Source of the DNA: Rhodococcus sp. HNM0569
Lineage (GTDB): Bacteria > Actinomycetota > Actinomycetes > Mycobacteriales > Mycobacteriaceae
Length of the DNA: 64,000 bases
Assembly (NCBI RefSeq): GCF_012726205.1
Contig: NZ_JAASAE010000003.1
Span: 62,001 to 126,000 of the forward strand
Reading direction: 5' to 3'
The translations under genes and the position numbers were made by a program. Below are positions 28,415 to 36,984 of this stretch, in pieces. The notes under the pieces were generated by a model. The model was not told where the DNA came from, searched no databases, and was given only the letters and a program-made list of their open reading frames with translations. How positions within the stretch are numbered: the first letter of the stretch is position 1; every line of letters starts with the position of its first letter.

Positions 28415-28434
28415 GGCGAAGCGCTGGCTTCGCC
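28415..28434. promoter_or_regulatory. Palindrome in the xdh / flavin-oxidase divergent promoter
   Basis: GGCGAAGC and GCTTCGCC are exact inverted 8-mers around GCTG. The element lies 37 bases upstream of the FAD-subunit start in a 193-bp divergent gap, where an operator would be expected. It could also form a hairpin in the leader. Confidence 0.4.
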
Positions 28435-28447
28435 TAGTTTCCGTGGG

Positions 28448-28473
28448 CGATGCAGCCTTGCGGCCATGCATCG
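28448..28473. promoter_or_regulatory. Second inverted repeat in the same divergent promoter
   Basis: CGATGCA and TGCATCG are exact inverted 7-mers separated by 12 bases, 14 bases from the first palindrome. The spacing of about 19-20 bases centre to centre of arms suits a dimeric repressor or activator. The regulator is not in the window. Confidence 0.35.
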
Positions 28474-28571
28474 CTCCCGAGCGCGACACGGCGGTGGACG
28501 GTCATGATGGGCAGAAGTGTCGCACACGGCCGGGGCGCACGCGCGCCGAAAACTCGAGGAAGGGGAGTGCA

Positions 28572-29507
28572 GTGGCAGCGGTGACGGTGATCGGTGCGGG
28601 CGTCGTCGGACTGTCGGTGGCGCACGAGTTCGCGGACGCGGGCCACGACGTCACGGTGGTGCACGCGCCGCCGGATCCGCTCGACGCGTCGCCGCTCGCG
28701 GGCGCGGTGTGGTTCCCGTACGGCGTCGGCCTCGATCCCGACACGCTTGCGTGGTCGCAGCGCACGCGAGCGCGCCTCGAAGAACTCGCGGACGTCCCCG
28801 GCACGGGTGTCGTCTGCAGGCGTGGCACGTATGTCGAGCGCGTACCCGACGCCGACCGCTCGTGGTGCATCGACCTGCCCGGCTACACGGAGGTCGCGGC
28901 GGGCAATCTGCCGTCGGGGGCGCGCAGCGCCTTCCAAGCCGTGCTGCCGGTGGTCGACATGCCGCGCTATCTCGCGTGGTTGCGCGAGCGGTGCGTCGGC
29001 AGAGGCGTCGGCTTCCGGGTCGAGCGACTCGATGCCGAATCGGTGGCAGCGCTCCGCGGTCCCGTCGTGGTGGCGGCCGGGTTGCGCTCGGCGGCACTGG
29101 TATCCGACGACTCACCGCCGTTTCCGACGCGCGGGCAGGTGGTGCGCGTCCGCAATGCCGGCCTCACCGACTGGTACATCGACGAGCACCACCCGGACGG
29201 CATGGTGTACGTGATCCCGAGGCTCGACGACGTCGTGTGCGGCGGCACGGCCGACGAAGGGGACTGGAACACCGACGTCGACCCCGCCGCCGAGCACGCG
29301 ATCCTCGACCGCGCCGCGAAAGTCGTCCCGGCGGTGGCCGGACTGCCGATCGTCTCGCGCGGCGCCGGTGCTCGCCCGTCGCGCGACGGTATCCGGCTCG
29401 GCCGGGTCGGTGACGACGTCTACGCGTGTTATGGGCACGGCGGCGCCGGAGTGTCGCTGTCGTGGGGCAGCGCCGAGGCGATCGTGCGACTCGTCCTCCG
29501 TGGGTGA
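28572..29507 (+). CDS. FAD-dependent D-amino-acid-oxidase-type oxidoreductase
   Basis: A 311-residue DAO-family flavoprotein. The N-terminus has the dinucleotide motif VIGAGVVGLSVAHEFADAG, followed by DPLDASPLAGAVWFPYG. The C-terminus has YVIPRLDDVVCGGT and YGHGGAGVSLSWG, matching D-amino-acid oxidases. The enzyme would deaminate a D-amino acid or similar amine with O2. In this region a glycine or ureide-derived amine is possible, but that is speculation. The start is the GTG at 28572, after GGGGAGTG. It is the only plus-strand gene among minus-strand purine genes and shares a divergent promoter with the xdh unit. Confidence 0.87.
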   Translation: MAAVTVIGAGVVGLSVAHEFADAGHDVTVVHAPPDPLDASPLAGAVWFPYGVGLDPDTLAWSQRTRARLEELADVPGTGVVCRRGTYVERVPDADRSWCIDLPGYTEVAAGNLPSGARSAFQAVLPVVDMPRYLAWLRERCVGRGVGFRVERLDAESVAALRGPVVVAAGLRSAALVSDDSPPFPTRGQVVRVRNAGLTDWYIDEHHPDGMVYVIPRLDDVVCGGTADEGDWNTDVDPAAEHAILDRAAKVVPAVAGLPIVSRGAGARPSRDGIRLGRVGDDVYACYGHGGAGVSLSWGSAEAIVRLVLRG

Positions 29508-29536
29508 ACCCTCGGAGCACGCGAGTGGTCGACGCG

Positions 29537-29794
29537 TCAGGCCGCGATGGGGAAGCCCGCGCGGCGCAGGAAGTCGTGGATGTCCGTGTCGGCGGGTGTG
29601 CGGCCTGCGCGCTGCTCGCGCAGTACGAACTCGTAGACACGGAGTGCGCCCGCGGCGGCGGCGACGGGCGATGACGTCGATTCCGTGATGAGTGCCTCGG
29701 CCGTGTCGGCGCCCTCCATCGCCCGCTTGAGGTGCGAGTCGGTGAGGTGCGCGTCCTCGGCGCTTGTCGTCGGTTCTGATGCGGTTGCCTGCAT
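29537..29794 (-). CDS. Hypothetical protein, 85 residues
   Basis: An 85-residue acidic, helical protein beginning MQATASEPTTSAEDAHL and ending DIHDFLRRAGFPIAA. It has no signal peptide, membrane segment or recognised motif. Codon use is typical for the window. The ATG at 29794 has only a weak ribosome site. It follows the TetR-like remnant and amidohydrolase on the same strand and converges with the flavin oxidase gene 29 bases away. Function not recognised. Confidence 0.6.
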   Translation of the reverse strand: MQATASEPTTSAEDAHLTDSHLKRAMEGADTAEALITESTSSPVAAAAGALRVYEFVLREQRAGRTPADTDIHDFLRRAGFPIAA

Positions 29795-29892
29795 AACAAA
29801 TCTATAACACAGGGGTTCGAGGCCGACATACGGAACATGCCGATCGGGACCGGTCGGTTTTCTTCTTGGTGGATTTCTTCCGACCGGGCGGA

Positions 29893-30250
29893 TCAGGAGT
29901 GAGTCAGAGACGCGTGCACAGCGACGAGCGCGGTCGGCAGATGAGTCAGGATTTCCTCGACGGCGATACCGTCGGCGCGCTGCGCGAGGATCGTGCCGTC
30001 GATCGTCGCGAGCGCGTATCGGGACAGCGTCGAGATCGCCGGATCGTCGGGAGCGAGGTCGAACATCGCGGCGCCGACGTGTCCCAGTAGGTCGAGCGCC
30101 GTCGCGCGCACACGGCGCACCACCGCCAGTGCTTCCTCCGCGGCGTCGGTGGGCGGATGCATCGGGACACCGGGCCACGCAGCCGCACCCCGAATGGGCA
30201 GACGCACTCCGACTCGCTCGGCAATTCCGAGTGCTTCTGCAGAAATCGAG
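29893..30250 (-). pseudogene. Probable TetR-type regulator remnant
   Basis: A 105-codon open stretch looks like the effector half of a TetR regulator (PTDAAEEALAVVRRVRATAL, RYALATIDGTILAQRADG, LTHLPTALVAVHASL). Upstream in the same frame are about 15 codons resembling part of a helix-turn-helix (SISAEALGIAERVGV), then a stop codon, with no start and no room for a full DNA-binding domain. It directly follows the amidohydrolase gene. I read it as a regulator that lost its N-terminal half; it could instead be a small unrelated helical protein starting at the GTG at 30207. Confidence 0.4.
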
Positions 30251-30270
30251 TGCGTCTGCGGGGCCGCCCG

Positions 30271-31641
30271 TCACCCGGCCTTGGCGACGAGCCGGTCGTG
30301 GGCGCAGGCGACGTCGGTGGCCACCGCGTCCTCGTCGACGGTGACGACGCGATCACCGTCGACGACGGTGCGACCGTCCACGATCAGACGCTCGAGAGGC
30401 GGGGTGCCGCCCAGGACGAGTGCGGCGACGGGGTCGGCGATATCCGCGTGGGCGAGCCCGTCGACGCGCCACAGCGCGAGGTCGGCGAGCTTGCCTGGCT
30501 CGATCGACCCGAGCTCGCCCGCGCGGCCGAGTACGCGCGCACCGCCGATCGTCGCGAGTTCGAGGGCGGTGCGGACCGTCATCGCGCGAGGTCCGCCGCG
30601 TGCCCGCGCGAACAGGGTCGCGTGGTGCGCTTCGTCGCGCAGGCTGCACGCCTCGTTGCTCGCGGCGCCGTCGACGCCCAGGCCCAGTGACACGCCCGCG
30701 GCATGCAGGTCGGCTGCGCGCGCGATGCCCGCGCCGAGACGCGCGTTCGACGTCGGGCAGTGCGCCGCACCGGTTCCCGTCGTCGCCAGGACGTCGATCG
30801 CGCTGTCGTCGAGGTGTACGGCGTGCGCGAACCACACGTCCGGGCCCGTCCAGCCGACGCTCTCCATGTACTCGATCGGCGTGCATCCGAACCGATCGAG
30901 GCAGTACTGCTCCTCGTCGAGGGTTTCGGCAAGATGTGTGTGCAGGCGAACGTCTTTCGCGCGTGCAAGCGACGCCGCTTCGCGCAACAGGTCGGTTGTG
31001 ACGGAGAACGGCGAGCACGGCGCGACACCGATCCGCAGCATCGAGTCGGGGGACGGATCGTGCCAGCGGTCGACGACGTCGGCGGTGCCGCGCAGCGCGT
31101 CGTCGAGTGTCTCGACGACCGAGTCCGGTGGCAGCCCGCCGCGGCTGTGCCCCAGATCCATCGACCCGCGCGTCGGATGGAACCGTAGACCCACTGCGCG
31201 TGCGGCGTCGATCTCGGCGGCGAACACATCGCCTCCGCCGCGGGGCACGACGTAATGGTGGTCGGTGGTGAGGGTGCATCCGGTGCGGGCGAGCCACGCC
31301 AGTCCGCCGGTCGCGGCGACGCGCACGGAGTCCTCGTCGATGCCGGCCCACACGGGGTAGAGGGTTGTGAGCCACTCGAACAGCGTCGAATCGGCGGCGA
31401 GTCCGCGCGTGATCCATTGGTACAGATGGTGATGCGTGTTCACGAGGCCGGGGGTCAGCAGGCAGCCCCGGCCGTCGACCACCTCGTGTCCACCGCTTAT
31501 CCGGGCGTCCTCGGAACGCGGTGCCTGGCCCGCGCCCACCGCGACGATGCGATTGCCGTCGAGCACGACGTGGCCGTTCGGATACTCGGTGCCCGCGGCG
31601 TCCATCGTCGCGATGTACGCACCCTCGACGACGATGCTCAT
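30271..31641 (-). CDS. 8-oxoguanine-deaminase-type amidohydrolase
   Basis: A 456-residue metal-dependent amidohydrolase. Metal and catalytic motifs: LTPGLVNTHHHLYQW (HxH-type), LHTHLAET, WFAHAVHLDD and LGLGVDGAASNEA (Asp). It is close to the 8-oxoguanine deaminase / hydroxyatrazine ethylaminohydrolase group, which hydrolyses exocyclic amines. In context it would turn 8-oxoguanine into urate, feeding the uricase encoded just upstream. The start ATG overlaps the uricase stop by 4 bases. The exact substrate is inferred from family and neighbours. Confidence 0.88.
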   Translation of the reverse strand: MSIVVEGAYIATMDAAGTEYPNGHVVLDGNRIVAVGAGQAPRSEDARISGGHEVVDGRGCLLTPGLVNTHHHLYQWITRGLAADSTLFEWLTTLYPVWAGIDEDSVRVAATGGLAWLARTGCTLTTDHHYVVPRGGGDVFAAEIDAARAVGLRFHPTRGSMDLGHSRGGLPPDSVVETLDDALRGTADVVDRWHDPSPDSMLRIGVAPCSPFSVTTDLLREAASLARAKDVRLHTHLAETLDEEQYCLDRFGCTPIEYMESVGWTGPDVWFAHAVHLDDSAIDVLATTGTGAAHCPTSNARLGAGIARAADLHAAGVSLGLGVDGAASNEACSLRDEAHHATLFARARGGPRAMTVRTALELATIGGARVLGRAGELGSIEPGKLADLALWRVDGLAHADIADPVAALVLGGTPPLERLIVDGRTVVDGDRVVTVDEDAVATDVACAHDRLVAKAG

Positions 31642-32555
31642 GCGAGCCAGCCGGTGAACGGATCCCACGCAGGCCCCGCGTCGGGTGCGTCGCTGCGAGC
31701 GACGGTCGCCTGGATCAGGCCGTACGGTCGATCGTCGGCGTGGTAGACCTCGCGCTCGTTCGTGACGCCGAACCGGCCCAGGTCGTAGTCGACGTGGTGT
31801 TTGTTGGGGGCCGACAGTCGCATCTCCGCGATGAACGGAAAGCGTTCGAGTACGGCTTTGCCGATCTCGAACAGAGTCTGCTGCAATGCGAACGAATGTA
31901 CTGTCGCGAATGTTGCAGTGGCCGTGTCCCGGACCGCGTGATAGGTCTCGTTCCAGTCGATGCCGATCGTGTCCGTGTAGCGCCACCGCGCGACGAGCGA
32001 GGTCGCCATCACGCGGTCGCGCGTGGGCTGCAAGGTCGTGTACTCGTCCTCGAGGAAGCCGTGGAACTCGCTGCCCGTGGACTTGAGGATCACGAGATCG
32101 TCGAACCCGCCGAGTACCCACGCACCGCGGGCGTCGACCGTGACGGCCGCGGTGCGGGTCTCCTGTCCCCGCCGCACCCAGGTGTGATCGTGTGCCGAGC
32201 CGCCGACGTACACGCGCTCCCAGGCGTACTCCTGCACGTCGACGCGGGCACCGGTCACCGGGGCGACGCCGTCGACGAAGTGCCGAGCGAGCGCCAGCCC
32301 GTACTCCTCGATGGACGACACCCCCACTTCCTTCGCGTACGCGAAGGCGGTGTTCTTCTGCGAATCGGTGGGCAGGACTTTGCTCTGGTCGCCTGCGAGA
32401 TAGGCGTCTGCGAAATCGCCTCGCAGACAGGTCGACACGTTGAGATCGCGGATCTCGTGGCGCGGCGAGTCGCGCACGATCCGCACGACGCGATTTTCGG
32501 CCTTGCCGTACTGGTGTCCCGCGAGCACGATCTGGCCGGTCAACTCACGTGCCAC
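31638..32555 (-). CDS. pucL: Factor-independent urate hydroxylase (uricase)
   Basis: A 305-residue uricase with two T-fold domains. Signatures are GHQYGKAENRVVRI (catalytic Lys region), KNTAFAYAKEVGVSSIEEY, HSFALQQTLFEIGKAVLERF and APNKHHVDYDLGRFGV. It oxidises urate to 5-hydroxyisourate with O2 and no cofactor. The start is the GTG at 32555 with GAGGGA upstream. It begins 1 base after the HIU hydrolase gene ends and overlaps the deaminase gene by 4 bases, so the three form one operon. There is no fused OHCU decarboxylase domain, unlike Bacillus PucL. Confidence 0.95.
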   Translation of the reverse strand: MARELTGQIVLAGHQYGKAENRVVRIVRDSPRHEIRDLNVSTCLRGDFADAYLAGDQSKVLPTDSQKNTAFAYAKEVGVSSIEEYGLALARHFVDGVAPVTGARVDVQEYAWERVYVGGSAHDHTWVRRGQETRTAAVTVDARGAWVLGGFDDLVILKSTGSEFHGFLEDEYTTLQPTRDRVMATSLVARWRYTDTIGIDWNETYHAVRDTATATFATVHSFALQQTLFEIGKAVLERFPFIAEMRLSAPNKHHVDYDLGRFGVTNEREVYHADDRPYGLIQATVARSDAPDAGPAWDPFTGWLA

Positions 32556-32556
32556 G

Positions 32557-32886
32557 TCAGCTCCCTCGGTAGGTGGTGTAGGCGAACGGCGACAACAGGA
32601 TCGGCACGTGGTATCCGCGGCCGGATCCGTCGACCCGGAAGACGACGACGACCTCGGGGTAGAAGTGTTCCCGGCCCTGCGCCGAGAAGAACCCGCCCGA
32701 GTCGAACACCAGTCGGTAGGTGCCTTCGGTGAGAGGGTCCGCGACGAACGATCCGATGCGCCCGTCGTCGTCGGTGCGATGCGTCGCGAGCGCGGCACCC
32801 GTGGAGTCCTCGAGGCGCACCGTGACCCCCACCGCAGGCCCGCCGAGCGTCGCGTCCAGGACGTGAGTGCTGAGTGTGGTCGACAT
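32557..32886 (-). CDS. uraH: 5-Hydroxyisourate hydrolase
   Basis: A 109-residue transthyretin-related protein. It has the N-terminal LSTHVLDATLGGPAVGV motif (catalytic His) and the family-defining C-terminal YRGS. It hydrolyses 5-hydroxyisourate, the uricase product, to OHCU. The ATG at 32886 follows AGGAGGAA and gives the standard family start; the frame extends upstream without homology. It is first in the uraH-uricase-deaminase operon. Confidence 0.95.
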   Translation of the reverse strand: MSTTLSTHVLDATLGGPAVGVTVRLEDSTGAALATHRTDDDGRIGSFVADPLTEGTYRLVFDSGGFFSAQGREHFYPEVVVVFRVDGSGRGYHVPILLSPFAYTTYRGS

Positions 32887-32973
32887 CGTGAGGTGATTCC
32901 TCCTGTTGCGGGCGATCTTCCGGGCGCGGGCACCGCGCATTCGCGGGCGCGAACACTCCACCCGGTGGTCACG

Positions 32974-33012
32974 ATGTCACACACCGTGCATCGAGCGCGC
33001 AGAATGTGACAT
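32974..33012. promoter_or_regulatory. Inverted repeat upstream of uraH
   Basis: ATGTCACA and TGTGACAT are exact inverted 8-mers separated by 23 bases in the 169-bp gap before uraH. Each arm is itself partly symmetric (TGTCACA/TGTGACA), as in sites that bind two dimers. It probably marks the promoter of the uricase operon; the binding protein is unknown. Confidence 0.4.
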
Positions 33013-33055
33013 TGCGACCGACCAGGTGTGGATCGAGGGTGGGTGGAGCGAGTGG

Positions 33056-33784
33056 TCACCGTGCGAACTGCTCCAGCATGCCGGTGTACGCCTTGCTCGG
33101 CGGCGGCGCGAACTCGCCGCGACTCCCGGTGCGCAGACCCTGCGTCACGAGGGACTGCACCGTGAGAGTCGCGGCCGCGACGCCGTCGACGACGGGCACG
33201 CCGATGTCGGCGGAGATGCGGCGGCACATGTCCGCCATGCCCGCGCAGCCCAGCACGATCGCGTCCGAGTCGTCGACCTCGACCGCGTCACGGCATGCCG
33301 CGGTGACCAGTGCGAGGGCGCGCGGATCGGTGTCGAGATCGAGTACCGGAATCTCACACGCGTGCACGCCGCGGCAGAACCGCAGGGTGCCGTACCGCTC
33401 CGCGAGGTCCCAGGCCCGTCCGCGCGTGCGGGCGAGTGTCGTCACGACACTGAATCCGCGGCCGAGATGGCATGCCGTGCGCATCGCCGCTTCGGCGATG
33501 CCGACGACGGGCCCGGACGCGAGCTCGCGCGCGGCGTCGAGGCCAGGGTCGCCGAAACATGCGATGACGTAGCCGTCCACGGATTCGGCTTCGCCGCGCG
33601 CGATCTCGGCCAGCAGGCCGGGTACCGCGAGCGCTTCGTCGTAGTGACTCTCGATCGACGTCGGGCCCGTCGTGGGCGTGACCGCGTCGACGACGGTGCC
33701 GTCGGCGGCGACGGTGCGCGCGCAGTCGGCGATCGCCGTGGTCATCGACTCGGTGGTGTTCGGGTTGATCAGCCGGATGTGCAA
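33056..33784 (-). CDS. Asp/Glu/hydantoin racemase family protein (probable allantoin racemase)
   Basis: A 242-residue protein with the hydantoin-racemase pattern: HIRLINPNTTESMT at the start and the two catalytic cysteines in VIACFGDPGLDAAREL and IVLGCAGMADMCRRI. Members racemise hydantoins or allantoin through a two-base mechanism. Between a purine-type permease and the uricase operon, interconversion of (R)- and (S)-allantoin is the likely job. The start is TTG at 33784, supported by AGGAG 8 bases upstream. It begins 3 bases after the permease stop codon. Confidence 0.88.
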   Translation of the reverse strand: MHIRLINPNTTESMTTAIADCARTVAADGTVVDAVTPTTGPTSIESHYDEALAVPGLLAEIARGEAESVDGYVIACFGDPGLDAARELASGPVVGIAEAAMRTACHLGRGFSVVTTLARTRGRAWDLAERYGTLRFCRGVHACEIPVLDLDTDPRALALVTAACRDAVEVDDSDAIVLGCAGMADMCRRISADIGVPVVDGVAAATLTVQSLVTQGLRTGSRGEFAPPPSKAYTGMLEQFAR

Positions 33785-33787
33785 CGC

Positions 33788-35287
33788 TCAGGCTCCTGCG
33801 ACGACGGAGCGCTCGCGCGTCGTGAGTGCGAGGTAGGCCACTGCGGCGACGCCGACACCGATGAACCACGAGTACTGGGCGGCGCCGGTCATGCCCCACA
33901 CGTGCACACCGAACGGGTTGCCCTGCAGCACTACCGGTATCACTGCGAACAGGGCCCCGGAGACGGTCGCGGCGACCGCGGCGGGGTGATAGCCCCTTCG
34001 GTACCAGTAGCGTCCGTTCTCGGACATCGTGAACAGGTCGTCGACGTCGACGTGCTGGCGCCGGACGAGATAGTAGTCGGCGATGAGGACCCCGAACAGC
34101 GGGCCGATGAACGCGCCGAGAGTTTCGAGCGTGTAGTGGATGACCTCCGGATTGTTGTACAGATTCCACGGTGTGATGAGCACCGATGCGATCGCGGCGA
34201 TCATGCCGCCCATCCGCCAGCTGATCTTCTGCGGTGCGACGTGCGAGAAGTCGAATGCGGGCGAGACGAAGTTGGCGACGATGTTGATGCCGATGGTCGC
34301 GACGATGAAGGTGAGCAGTCCGAGCGCCACCGCGAACACGCTGTCCATCTCGGCGACCGTCTCGACCGGGTCGGTGATGAGCCGGCCGTACACGGGCAGG
34401 GTGGCCGAAGCCGTGACGACGGTGAGGATCGAGAAGAACAAGAAGTTGACCGGCAGACCGAGGAAGTTTCCACGCTCGACCGCGGAGTAGGTGCGGCCGT
34501 AGCGGGAGAAGTCACCGAAGTTGAGCATCGGCCCGGAGAAGTACGACACGACGAGCGCGATCGCCCCGAGAACGACGGGGAGTGCGCTCCACCCGGTGTG
34601 GTCGACGCTGCCGAGGGTCAGGCTCACGTTCGACCATCCGGCCTTGCCGATCAGGTATACGGCGAGCACGAGCATCACGACGTACACCGCGGGACCGCAG
34701 AAGTCGATGAACTTGCGGATCGAATCCATGCCACGCCAGAACACGAGCGCCTGCAGCACCCACATCGCGAGGAATCCGGCCCACCCGAGGGCCGACAGAC
34801 CCAGGAAGCCGTGCTGGTCGACGTCGGCGTACGGGGCGAGCGAGGGCCACAGTTTCAGGCCGAGCACGACGAATGCGTGCGACGCGAGATAGGTCTGTAT
34901 CCCGTACCACGCGACGGCGATGACACCGCGGATGATCGCGGGAATGTTGGCCCCGAGGACACCGAACGACGCGCGGCAGATGACCGGATAGGGCACGCCG
35001 GTGAGCTGGCTGGGTTTCGCGACGAGGTTGGCGAAGACATTGACGATCACGATGCCGACGACGAGTGCGACGAGTACCTGCCAGCTGGTGAGCCCGAGAG
35101 CGAACAGGCTGCCTGCTGTGACGTAGCCGCCGACGCTGTGCACGTCGGACATCCAGAACGCGAAAATGTTGTACGACGACCAGTTCTGGTTCTTCAGCGG
35201 CGCGAGGTCGTCGTTGGTCAGTCGCGGGTGGTAGTCGGCACGTGCGTCGATCGCGGAATCGTCCGGCGACGGGAGGGTGTCGGTCAT
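33788..35287 (-). CDS. NCS1-family nucleobase/allantoin permease
   Basis: A 499-residue transporter with about 12 membrane segments, of the nucleobase:cation symporter-1 family. Typical parts: LKNQNWSSYNIFAFWMSDVH near residue 33, KPSQLTGVPYPVICRASFG, WYGIQTYLAS and PMLNFGDFSRYGRTYSAV. Relatives carry allantoin, uracil, hydantoins or purines. It is coupled to the racemase gene (3-base gap), which supports allantoin or a hydantoin as substrate. The start is ATG with AGGAG upstream; it is the first gene of the unit and divergent from the P450 operon. Confidence 0.9.
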   Translation of the reverse strand: MTDTLPSPDDSAIDARADYHPRLTNDDLAPLKNQNWSSYNIFAFWMSDVHSVGGYVTAGSLFALGLTSWQVLVALVVGIVIVNVFANLVAKPSQLTGVPYPVICRASFGVLGANIPAIIRGVIAVAWYGIQTYLASHAFVVLGLKLWPSLAPYADVDQHGFLGLSALGWAGFLAMWVLQALVFWRGMDSIRKFIDFCGPAVYVVMLVLAVYLIGKAGWSNVSLTLGSVDHTGWSALPVVLGAIALVVSYFSGPMLNFGDFSRYGRTYSAVERGNFLGLPVNFLFFSILTVVTASATLPVYGRLITDPVETVAEMDSVFAVALGLLTFIVATIGINIVANFVSPAFDFSHVAPQKISWRMGGMIAAIASVLITPWNLYNNPEVIHYTLETLGAFIGPLFGVLIADYYLVRRQHVDVDDLFTMSENGRYWYRRGYHPAAVAATVSGALFAVIPVVLQGNPFGVHVWGMTGAAQYSWFIGVGVAAVAYLALTTRERSVVAGA

Positions 35288-35522
35288 CGTGGGGCTCCTG
35301 TCGCGGTGTCGGGCCGGGTTCCGATCGGGATACGCGCGAAGCTATGGCTCGGATGTTGCCGGTGTGCTGCCTCGGCGTGTAGATCGTGTTGCCGCATGCG
35401 GAGAAAACTGGTATCAGTCGGTTGACTTAAAAGTCGCCGCAGCGTTGACTACGGCTCGTGGACCGACGCAGCCCAGCAGCACCGACCGACTGCCGACCGC
35501 AAGTCGTGGGAAGGACGCGCGC

Positions 35523-36752
35523 GTGACCGATGCAGCAGCCCGGGAGTCCTCGACCTCCGTATTCGACTATCCGTTGAAGTCGCCTGAGGCGCTGAAGCCT
35601 TCGCCCGAATGGCAACGACTGCGCCGGGAATGCCCGATTGCGCACGTGACCCTGCCCAGCGGCGACGGCGCGGCATTGCTCAGCCGCTACGACGACGTGC
35701 GCACCGCGCTGTCCGACCCCCGCTTCAGTCGCGAGGCCCTGACCCGCCCGGACGCCGCGCGGGTGACCGCGGGCGACGCCGGCGCGTTCGACAATTCGAC
35801 CGCGCGCACGCTCAACGCGCAGGGACACGAACGCTGGCGGCGCATGGTCGGGAAGTGGTTCACCGCCAAGCGGATGACGGCGCTGCGCCCCGACATCGAG
35901 GCGATGACGGACCGACTCGTCGACGGGATGATCGAGCGCGGCAGGCCTGCAGATCTGGTGAGCGATCTGGCATTTCCGTTGCCGGTCTATGTCATCTGCC
36001 GCATGCTGGGTGTCCCGGAAGCCGACCGCGACGAGTTCAAGGCGTGGTCCGACATCACGCTGAACACGACTCGCTACAGTGCCGCGGAAATGGACGCCGC
36101 GCACGAGGAGTTCGCGGCCTACATGACGCGCTTGATCGACGCCAGGCGGGAGGCGCCCGGCGACGACCTGCTGAGCCTGCTCATGACCGGCGCCGGCGGC
36201 ACCGAGGAACCGATGCCGAACGACGCGCTGATCGCGACCGGTCAGGCGTTGCTGCTGGCCGGACACGAGACGACGGCAGGCTATCTCGCGCTGATGGTCG
36301 CGCACCTGCTGTCCGAGCGCAGCCGTTGGCAGCGGTTGGTCGAGGACCCGGCCCTCGTGCGCCTCGCCGTCGAGGAGAGCCTGCGTTTCGATCCCAACGG
36401 TGCGAACTTCGGCATGCTGCGCTACGTGCTCGAGGACACCGAGCTGTCCGGCGGCGTCCTGTCCGCGGGCACGACGGTCGTGTGCAGTATGGCGTCGGCC
36501 AATCGCGACACGGGCACGTGGGCCGATGCCGACGAGATGAACGTCGGTCGTACCCCCAACGCGCACCTCACCTTCGGTGCGGGACCGCACTCGTGCCTCG
36601 GACAGCCCCTGGCGCGCACCGAACTGCAGACAGCTCTCACAGTGCTGCTGCGGCGGTTGCCGACTCTCGACCTCGCCGTCGAACCGTCGGAGCTGCGTGC
36701 GCACGAAGGACTGCTCACCGCCCCGTTGCGCGAGTTGCCGGTCACGTGGTGA
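35523..36752 (+). CDS. Cytochrome P450
   Basis: A 409-residue soluble bacterial P450 of CYP105-like type. Visible: I-helix LLLAGHETTAGYLAL, ExxR in VEESLRFDP, and heme-binding FGAGPHSCLGQPLARTEL with the axial Cys. The N-terminus has PEWQRLRRECPIAHVTLPSG as in class I P450s that take electrons from a ferredoxin. The start is the GTG at 35523; the frame is open upstream but non-homologous. A [3Fe-4S] ferredoxin gene follows 31 bases later and a second P450 after it. Substrate unknown; position within ureide genes suggests a purine-derived or N-alkylated compound (inference). Confidence 0.93.
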   Translation: MTDAAARESSTSVFDYPLKSPEALKPSPEWQRLRRECPIAHVTLPSGDGAALLSRYDDVRTALSDPRFSREALTRPDAARVTAGDAGAFDNSTARTLNAQGHERWRRMVGKWFTAKRMTALRPDIEAMTDRLVDGMIERGRPADLVSDLAFPLPVYVICRMLGVPEADRDEFKAWSDITLNTTRYSAAEMDAAHEEFAAYMTRLIDARREAPGDDLLSLLMTGAGGTEEPMPNDALIATGQALLLAGHETTAGYLALMVAHLLSERSRWQRLVEDPALVRLAVEESLRFDPNGANFGMLRYVLEDTELSGGVLSAGTTVVCSMASANRDTGTWADADEMNVGRTPNAHLTFGAGPHSCLGQPLARTELQTALTVLLRRLPTLDLAVEPSELRAHEGLLTAPLRELPVTW

Positions 36753-36783
36753 ACGCGGCAGGAAAGAGGACAGGAGAACGAGT

Positions 36784-36984
36784 ATGAAGATCAGCGTCGA
36801 CCAGGTGAAGTGCTGTGGCGCAGGGCAATGTGTCATGATCGCACCCGAGGTGTTCGACCAGCGCGACGAGGACGGCATCGTCGTCCTGCTCGACGAGTCG
36901 CCGGACGCGGACCACCATGACGCGGCGCGTGAGTCCGCAGACGTGTGCCCGGCTGCCGCCATCAGCATCGGCGACGACGCGTGA
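36784..36984 (+). CDS. [3Fe-4S] ferredoxin
   Basis: A 66-residue ferredoxin of the kind paired with actinobacterial P450s: KCCGAGQCVMIAPEVF and ADVCPAAAI give three cluster cysteines, with Ala/Gly in the fourth position, so a [3Fe-4S] cluster is expected. It would deliver electrons to both flanking P450s. It has an ATG start with GGACAGGAGAAC upstream. Its last 4 bases overlap the second P450 start (GTGA). No ferredoxin reductase gene is in the window. Confidence 0.93.
   Translation: MKISVDQVKCCGAGQCVMIAPEVFDQRDEDGIVVLLDESPDADHHDAARESADVCPAAAISIGDDA

Noticed and set aside
35424-35435. GACTT-AA-AAGTC inverted repeat before the first P450
   Set aside because: Arms of only 5 bp; expected by chance in an AT-richer spacer of this length.
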